Source: Enoplosus armatus (Eukaryota > Chordata > Actinopteri > Centrarchiformes > Enoplosidae). Taken from it: DNA of 64,000 nt. Below are positions 56,532 through 64,000 of this stretch, in pieces. The DNA lies in assembly GCF_043641665.1 (NCBI RefSeq), contig NC_092184.1, forward strand, positions 67,001 to 131,000, written 5' to 3'. A program made the translations under genes and the position numbers. Below the pieces are notes generated by a model. It saw only the letters and a program-made list of their open reading frames with translations, was not told the DNA's origin and did no database searches. The first letter of the stretch is position 1. Each line of letters opens with the position of its first letter.

Positions 56532-57399
56532 TTTGGGGTGTGCGGTATGGACGATAGGTTCTTGCTGAGCTAGTTCCGTGGCTAGGCCTTTGTCTTTTAC
56601 GCGACCTGCTGCCCTTCTTAGTCTCGTCTACGACTGGTTGCTAAGTCCAGAATGTTCTCAAGCCCTTAATCAAATAAACACTGAGATAGTACATTGAAAA
56701 ATAAAATGTTTTAAATGCAGAAATTGCTAAATTATTCAACGGGAGCTGTAGAAAAACACGTCAGTGCTCATTGCACCCCTAGCGGTCTCCTCTCTTAAAT
56801 CTTTTTAATGAAAAAAACTCACCACTGGCTGAAAGTTAACTGTAATGGTTATATAGATATAACCGAATTAAGGTTTAAATTTCACCAGTAATTCAGTTGG
56901 AAAACCTCTGTACACTACCTGCCCAGCACCAAACAGCAGACAAAGTTAGAGACTTGCTGGTGAATATAGTGGAGCATTTAGCAGCTAAAGAGACAGACAT
57001 GAATGTTTGAGGTTCATAGTTTGATTTGTTTAATGTGTATGGTATACTGTACTACTGCATACACAAACAAAATGCTTCAGAAGAAAAATACAAACTCTGT
57101 ACCAATTGGTGGCGGTAATACACCATTTTGTTGTTTGTTAAAGGGGGGTTGTGCAGCAAAAGGGGAGCAGCAGGGGGGCGGTGATAATAGTATTACCATG
57201 GCAACTGTGCTGACGTGTAATGAAAACCCTCCCACGGTTTTATGGTCAGCCCTCCTTCAGATGAAAATAGCTTGGCACCATCCAGCTAGAAGCCATTGTC
57301 CTACCAGGGATCGTTCTCATGTCTACCGATCCAAATACTATAATTACGTGTTAAACAGTCTTTAATCCGAGAGAGTGTTAACACCCGAGCAACATAATT
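56532..57399. other. Intergenic, nothing recognised
   Basis: No coding frame with a recognisable domain. A 120-codon frame at 57003-57365 has none and lacks splice context. Confidence 0.45.
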
Positions 57400-57644
57400 A
57401 TAGATTTGAACAGTATAAACAGTATATTGTCAAGGAAGAAAAAGGAAAACGAGATATTTACAGAGGTCGAACGACGACTGTATTTTCCACCTAGGACGTT
57501 AAGCTGGGCGGAGGGATTCAACCGACTTTAGCAGGCACTGGAAGAGGAAAAGCCACCGTGTTAATTCCGTACCAATTGTTTATTTCCTCTAAACGTTTTA
57601 CAGTGCGCGCTTGACTTTTCTCATAGGCCTGTGCCCTTATTTAG
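57400..57644 (+). promoter_or_regulatory. Presumed wsb1 promoter and 5' UTR
   Basis: Sequence upstream of the wsb1 ATG has scattered CpGs (GTCGAACGACGACTG, ACGTTAAG, GGGCGGAGGG, GTGCGCGC). No TATA box at the right place is evident. The transcription start cannot be placed. Confidence 0.4.
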
Positions 57645-57684
57645 ATGGCAAGCTTCCCAGACTCTGTAAACGAAAATGATATAG
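57645..57684 (+). CDS. wsb1: wsb1 coding exon 1
   Basis: ATG at 57645; donor ATAG|GTAAGT; phase 1 out. Thirteen codons plus one base. Confidence 0.9.
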
Positions 57685-59667
57685 GTAAGTAGAAATGCTA
57701 ACGTTACATTTATAATTTCTCTGTGGGCAGGTTCTGTCAGCAGCGTGGTAACAGGACGCTAAACCGTTTTCGGGCAGTTCAAAGTTAGTCTCTGAGTAAA
57801 CGCTCCGTCGTAACCTGAAAAATAATATCGCCCAATACATTTTTGTGGTGTAAGTTAGCGTTACGTTACCAGCTAGCCTGAGTTATGTTTCACTACAATA
57901 TCGTGGTGGGCTGTAGTGAGCATTGTTTGCCTCATGTAACAGCTCAGTAGCTAAGATGCTTTTTACATACATTTACGTCAAACTACTAAACAACTGTTTT
58001 GTACCATGGTATTGTATATGTTCTGCGTGGTGTGTACGCTGAACCTCGGGGCGTAAAGCTAGCATTAACGGTTACAGCTAACGTTAGCGCCACAGTTTAG
58101 CTCATTTCATGTCTGAGGCGGAATGTCTGTTAAATTGTAACGTTATGCTCCGTCTGAGTTTGCACGAGTGTGCATTGCTTGTTTTAATAAACATATAAAC
58201 TCCAGCCGGTAAATTACAGTTTAGTATGGTTAATTATTTCACTTAATGCTTACGCTAGTGGCTGAAATGTATTTAATTCTGGCTGGGCTGCTGATTCAAA
58301 CTTCTGCTCAGACCCTTCCCTCCCCCACACACAAGCAGTGGGTGATTCATAATCTTGCTTCACACCACTGAGATGTAGGTTACGTGCGTGCCCGCAGGTT
58401 TAACATTACATGGCTATATACTGTATACAACTTGTATGTAACTATATTACATGTGTCTCATAGTGTCTGTAATGTTAGGTTGGTACTAACTGTGTGTGTT
58501 AAATTATTTTTGTCAAATACCATGCATTAAAACTTTAACTTGCTCTGCTCTAAATGTGAATATAGGAGGTTTCCTCATTGCCAGAATCTATAACTTCTTC
58601 AGTAGTAATATACTTACCTTCACACTCTTGCACTTAAAAAATAATCCAACTCTCTTCATACTTGTCTGTAAAGAGAAATCCAAAATGCTCTCGCTATTTA
58701 CCTTTACCAAGCCCTGTACAAAATATATTGGTAAGATTTATTACACTAGGATAAATTATGTATCCTAAAAGAAAACTGGTGACACTAATGAAACATTTAT
58801 GGGACTGAATGGTCCAGAATATGTATTGTATGTAAATATGTTTATGCTCAAGTATCTCCCCCAGATTTGCCAACGAATACCTTTTTTTCTTCAAAAGTTG
58901 GTTCCACTTTATTTAGATCTGGTCAGAAAAAGTTGTTAAAGTAACTCTGATATCTGCAGACATCCTATTCTTCTGTATAAAGGTTACTACTAGTTGTTTT
59001 TACTGATGCTAATTCTTTCCTGCTTGTGTGTTCCAGACAGTTGTTGTGAAATTCTCTCCATTAATCTTTTAGTTGTGTTTCTGGAATCTGTAAGATAGAT
59101 AGATCTGACTGTCCTATACAAATTCACTTTGTGCAAGTATAGGATACATTAAGAGGTCAAGTATGGATCATGAATATAGATATGTAATTTTAGTATTTCC
59201 CTATTAGTTTGTTTTATAGACAGTTTCCCAGTTTGTTCATATTCACATGCATTTCAGTAATTCGTTATACTACTGAGCATTTAACCTATTTGTCTTGTAA
59301 AGTTCCCCACCCACTGTTTTTGTAGAAATTGTTTGGTTGGCACAGTTAGCCAATCAGATTCCTGCATCATTGACAAGCCCACTCACATATGTGTGGGAGT
59401 GAAGAGGTTACTTTGGGGTGATTGGAATTCCAGTGGGTTGGCCATAAATAATCCTATTGATGGATGTACCTGAAGCAACTGTGTTGTTGTTTTTCCAGGT
59501 AAGGCTAAGTTCATTGGTGAACTCCTGGTGCCTGTTGCTCCCTTCGACCAGAAATCTGGGCGCGAGGCTTGGACGGTAGCCTTTGCACCCAATGGTTCCT
59601 ACTTTGCTTGGTCTCAGGGGCATCGCATTGTCAGGCTTATTCCCTGGACAAAATGCCTGAAGAACTT
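57645..59667 (+). CDS. wsb1: wsb1 (WD repeat and SOCS box containing 1), 5' part
   Basis: Two coding exons (57645-57684 and 59499-59667) join in phase 1 to 69 full codons. The first exon reads MASFPDSVNENDI and the second GKAKFIGELLVPVAPFDQKS then WTVAFAPNGSYFAWSQGHR and IVRLIPWTKCLKN. This is the WSB1 N-terminus leading into the first WD-type blade. WSB1 is the substrate receptor of an elongin B/C-cullin ubiquitin ligase: WD40 repeats bind substrate and a C-terminal SOCS box binds the ligase. The remaining WD repeats and SOCS box lie beyond 64000. The start is the only ATG in a sensible place, 40 bases before a strong donor. Confidence 0.93.
57685..59498 (+). other. wsb1 intron 1
   Basis: Starts GTAAGTAG, ends TTGTTTTTCCAG. 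CpG-rich near the start (57.7-58.2 kb), AT-rich later; nothing else recognised. Confidence 0.85.
59499..59667 (+). CDS. wsb1: wsb1 coding exon 2
   Basis: Acceptor TTTTTCCAG, donor AACTT|GTAAGT; phase 2 out. Carries the conserved GELL.P.APFD and SYFAWSQGHR blocks. Confidence 0.95.
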
Positions 59668-59931
59668 GTAAGTATCATTTCATCATGATCACACTGAAAT
59701 GCACTCAGCTACTACCAGTTATTTAATGTAGCAACCATGATTAATAAAACATTAACGTACATATTTATGGGTTTGTTCAATAGTAATAGACTTTTAAAGA
59801 ATCTGAAACTCTTCAATTGAAAACTTGAGTGTGTGGGATTTAGAGTTTTAGCATTTTATTGTAGAGTATATCTTACTTATTTTATGTGTCATCCATGCAA
59901 TATTTAGGGGTCCAAGCACTGCAGGTGCCGG

Positions 59932-60140
59932 AGGCCTGTACTACGAAGCAGGATTTCAGGTTAGCGTGCTTCAGGGTACGACAGTGGTTGACTTCTTACT
60001 GGGGTAAATCACCATGAGCAGGTTATGTTCGAGATATCAGATCAGCTCGTATAAAGGCACTGCCTACTGACCAATCAGTTCTCTTGAAAAACGACATCAC
60101 CAATCATAGAAGATCCAGCGGAGCTGGGGGCACGGAATTG
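59932..60140. mobile_element. Harbinger-like MITE fragment
   Basis: AGGCCTGTACTACGAAGCAG followed by GATTTCAGGTTAGCGTG is a common fish MITE end. No opposite end is visible; related in its first bases to 4542. Confidence 0.5.
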
Positions 60141-61811
60141 TGAGAGGCTCTCTTGGCAAAGCCTTTTGGCTGTCCCGGAAGGTGTCTTATATGAGAGATA
60201 TAGATTCTGGTCGGAGGGAATGACTTATGTGTGCATTTCATTGTACATTTGTGTACTGATATCATCCTACAGCAGAGACTGATGGAACCATTAAAGCCTT
60301 GTACTTGTTGTACCTATAAGATATGAAAGTGAGTCTACTCACCACAGTTGCAGCTGAAAGAATAAGACTTAAACTGTCATCCATGCCATGAGAATACATC
60401 TAAGCAACACATGAATTCAACAGAAGACACAAATGTAATTACAGTCTGATCTTGCTTCGTTGTATTATTATTATTGTTATTGTTATCATTATTATTATAA
60501 TACTACTAATAATAATATTGTCTTCTGTGGATGATTTCCCATCTTTTTGGAAAGGATGCCAACTCATTTTGACCATGTGACTCTCCGCCATTTTGAATTA
60601 TGTCCAAAACCTTTAAAAGTTCTCATTGCTTTTCAAATTTGATTCAAGTCTGGACCAAGCAGCACAAAAGTTATTAAATGAACATTTTTCAATTTATGTC
60701 CATTTTACATAAACAATTTTGATGTATGAGTTTAATCTTTTGTTACCAAATTTGGTGCACGTGTTTAGATACTAGCTCTGTACTTTGCTGCAGTCTTGGG
60801 ATATTCTGTCTCTATGGTGCGCCAAAAGTACAAGAAGTGAGATATCTCATAATTGACTGCATGTTTTTTTCTAAAATTAACATGACATGATGTATAGTCA
60901 TGTCCCAGTCAGCAGTTGAAATCAGTCAAAGTGGGTGGGGTTTATAACCTAGTAGCCAAAATGAAAATGAAAATTGTGTGTTGCAAAAATATTTTTGCAA
61001 CACATCATGCAAAATGTGAACAAACTTTGCTTCACTGCAACCAATGTCAATTATGAAGTCCAGCAATCTATCTTGTCTGCAATTGTCCAAGCTACCAGAA
61101 TTGATTCAGTGTTCAGTATGTTTAAACCCAGTTTAGAATTGTTGTGCGGTCTGTCATGTAAAATATGCTACATCATTATTTATAGAAGTTGGGGAGTTTC
61201 CATCGCCTAGTTATCACTAATCTCTATTAACAAAAGGAATAAAAACACTTGAAGCGAGTGTAAAATCTTTTTAGGGATATTGTGGACGTTTTGAATTTTG
61301 TTGCTTCCATCCAGCTTTTCTAATTGGATAATTTGCATAAAATTGCTTAGTTGGAAACATGGCTTTGTGTTTCTCCGTTGCATATTAACTTTGAAAATGA
61401 AATCAAGGTTCCTTCTACATTAATTAACCGTCTAACACGCTATTTAAAATAAATCTACATTAACTGTCTAACTGTTTTAGAGCGAGATGTGAAAGTTTGT
61501 TTCAGAACATGCATGCATGCAAAGATGAATTGACACTCCTTTGCCACTCTTTTGATGAGCAACCATTGAGATTAACAATCAGGATTTACACTGATTTGCA
61601 AAGCCAAACATAACAGCACCGCTGTGGCCACATTTTGGTTTTAAGCCAAATGAAAAAGGAGAGCCCAAGAACTGGATTTGCAGCAAGAAGGTGGAGGTAA
61701 AAGGCACCAGTACTGTAATCCTCCAATTGACAATGTGACAGCTCTAGTCCTAACTTGCTGTGTTCACATTTAATGAAAATATCAGAAAACATTTCTGTGT
61801 TGATCACAATC

Positions 61812-62735
61812 CAGTGTTTCCCACAGGTTGAGAATTTACTTGTGGTAGGTGGCGTGGCGTGTGATGGCCAGGTTCAGTAAACTAGTCAAATAAAGGTTTA
61901 TGAAAAACTCAGAGAGACCTAATGTTAGTCAGATGTTGTGTTAGCTAACTAACTTATCAATACATTATTTTGCACCGTGTGTGTGTGTTCAGTTAGGTGT
62001 CGCTACATTACTAGCTAGCCAGCTCAACTACCCTCGTAAGTTAAAATAAGAGGTGTAACTTTAACACGTCAAATACAAAGAGGCATTCTTTTTTTAGGCA
62101 TCCTATACTAGAGGTGTAATGGTACACAAAAAGCACGTATGTATGTTTTAGGTACAGCAGGGAAAACAAAAAAATGTCAAAAATTACATTTTAGTCATTT
62201 ATTTTGAAAAATGTAAGGTTAGATATTCAACAGCGGCTCATTGGCCATAATTCTTACTGTAACAGTTAATGCACTCAAATACTAGCATATTGACAACAGG
62301 AACAAAAGAATAACACAAATGTCAGTAATGCTCCATTCAAGACCTGTTGATAATTCCTGAACAACTAACATGCACACGAGAAGGCTCACTGTAGCGGGGT
62401 TCAAGCACTTTGACCATGTGTTTAAATTCTGTATTCTCTATGACTGAGTACAGTCGCATGTCTGCAGCGATAAACACTCCTGTAGCATTAGTTATTACTT
62501 TGACATCCGGGTAAAACATGTGCTCTAGAATTTCTGTACTCGGGCTAAATAACCTATTTTGACAGAAGTTCCACTGGTCTGCGTGCATTATATAATGATA
62601 ATTACATAATGCAATTAATGATAAAATTATGGTCTTTATTGAAAAAACATTTTTAATTTGGATTTTATTTACCTGGGTGGGTCTTAATTTACCTGGGCTG
62701 GCTGCCCAAGTAGAGCCTATGTATGGGAAACACAT
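61812..62735 (-). mobile_element. hAT remains with ZBED-type transposase fragment
   Basis: CAGTGTTTCCCACAGG at 61812 and an imperfect inverse (CCTATGTATGGGAAACAC) near 62730 resemble hAT-MITE ends. A second hAT-like end, GAGGTGTAATGGTACACA, starts at 62111. On the minus strand between about 62530 and 62340 the text KVITNATGVFIAADMRLYSV then IENTEFKHMVKVLEPRYSEP and SRVHVS is a recognisable piece of the hAT/ZBED transposase after its zinc finger. It is short and isolated. Confidence 0.6.
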
Positions 62736-64000
62736 CATTTATTTCAGGGTTTTATATGTAAATTTTAAATTTTGGTGGATATTTAAACTTTCCACTACAT
62801 TAATTGTCATAGACTTCCTTTGTATTTATAATTCAGTTCAAATCCAGCTCAAGAACCTTCATGTGTGCGTTCTCCTGTCTCTTCACTGTCTGTGGGGCCA
62901 TGGCAGAGCCACTCACATAGTGGCTCTTGTGCTTTAAAAGTTGTTCAATATGTCAAAACAATGTGCTTGGACTCACCCTTAACGCTGCCCAATTTTCTGA
63001 GTAAGTACTGACTGGTTTCAAATAGTATAAGCTGGCAAAATTCTATATCAATAAATCCCATGTGCAAATCCAAACAGCAATACATTTATCATAGTGAGCC
63101 TGATATATCTTATTCATCTGTGCTATAGAGGTCCATTATTGTCAAAAACCTATTAAAAACTATTATTGATGAGACACGTCGTTGCACTGAATGACATGTT
63201 CTTTCATTAAAATCCCACATACAGAATATTCTCTGTTCCTAAGCCGCTAAATCGCTGGAATTATGTAAACCAGCAATTTCCCCTGAGATTAACAGGAACC
63301 TGAACTTGAATGTAAGTAGTATTATGCCACTTGATGACCTTGTTGTTCTAAGCAGGAGGGCAGTGAACAGAATTATTTTAACACTTGAATTACCTACACT
63401 TTTATGAAGCATACTTTTAGGTGTGCATATTTACAGTAATAGATAGTTACTGTAAATGTAAGTGTGGAAAAGTTTTGGAGATGCAGAAAACATTAGCAGC
63501 TGGAGAATTTTACCACTGTTGAAGATTTGCCATAAAATGTGATTTCTATGAGGTGTTCACTGTGCTGTTTTAGTAGCTGTGAAGCTGATGAAAGTAGATG
63601 AACAGTCAAATTCTTAGTTAGACTGCATGAAATCAAGTCATGATATAAATTGCTCATTTAGTGAATAATACATGTGTATTTGCATATATAGTGTTGGTGT
63701 TTGGCAAATCTATGTCCTAGTGGAACTTTCTAGCAGTTTATTGGCCCTCAGTGTCCCTCCCTGCCTAGCAGAACAAACACAAAGAGGTGCTCCCCAGTGC
63801 CAAGGACATGTGGCTTGTATTATCAGCTACCTTTCTACTTAACAGGCTCTTTTTCCACTCAATAGGGCCTTGCGATTCTCAGAGCAATACTTTGAAATTG
63901 TCTGTAGAACAAGTGCAGTGTTTCCTACAGGATTTTGTGAGACTGTGGTGAGTGAACCTCAGGCACTCTAGGGTAGAGAATTTTGCACAGTTTTAAATTC

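Larger units (their letters stand above)
59668..64000 (+). other. wsb1 intron 2, extends past the window
   Basis: I find no further wsb1 exon up to 64000. It holds a MITE piece at 59932 and hAT remains at 61812-62735. Other parts are AT-rich and unrecognised. Confidence 0.7.

Noticed and set aside
1..64000. CRISPR arrays, operons, prophage
   Set aside because: The window is vertebrate; the repeats seen are microsatellites and transposons, not spaced direct repeats.

Overview
This is nuclear DNA of a teleost fish, probably a percomorph. I infer that from vertebrate-style split genes with GT-AG introns, a low gene density, and a repeat load typical of fish: Tc1-like transposons, L2, Rex1-like and L1/Tx1-like LINEs, hAT and Harbinger MITEs, and a Ty3/gypsy relic. 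There is no operon, CRISPR array or bacterial signal.

Three protein genes are recognisable, all on the + strand. (1) Positions 1-2840 hold the last two coding exons of a Tudor-domain protein that I read as akap1, with its 3' UTR and an AATAAA signal at 3084. (2) cuedc1 (CUE-domain-containing 1) occupies about 14.7-47.7 kb. Nine coding exons run from 20522 to 41294 and give about 401 residues. Its TGA stop codon is split across a splice junction (41293-41294 plus 43039). (3) The first two coding exons of wsb1 lie at 57645-57684 and 59499-59667; the rest of that gene is beyond the right edge.

Most of the remaining sequence is mobile-element DNA, often nested. From left to right: a Harbinger-like MITE (4.5-5.6 kb); a Rex1-like LINE (7.1-8.7 kb); a gypsy integrase relic (8.9-9.3 kb); an L2 3' region split by another LINE that is itself split by a Tc1 (9.6-13.0 kb); an L1/Tx1 relic (18.3-19.4 kb); an intact Tc1 (22386-24015) inside a MITE inside an older repeat; an intact second Tc1-type element (26853-28100) inside a hAT element with a perfect 8-bp target duplication (26704-29488); a MITE abutting a LINE tail (30.1-31.7 kb); a 0.56-kb TTAA MITE holding a hammerhead-ribozyme-like fold (33.6-34.2 kb); a 3.1-kb TTAA-flanked element with nested LINE and Tc1 debris (36.8-39.9 kb); two L2 LINEs in the same orientation (48.5-54.5 kb); an L1/Tx1 ORF1 relic (55.8-56.5 kb); and hAT remains (61.8-62.7 kb).

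The best candidates for something unusual are the hammerhead-like RNA at 33774-33913, where three stems and both core strands are in the correct order; the split, apparently fail-safe cuedc1 stop codon with an orphan open exon downstream; and the two Tc1-type transposons with uninterrupted transposases. I found no evidence of an entirely new multi-gene system.
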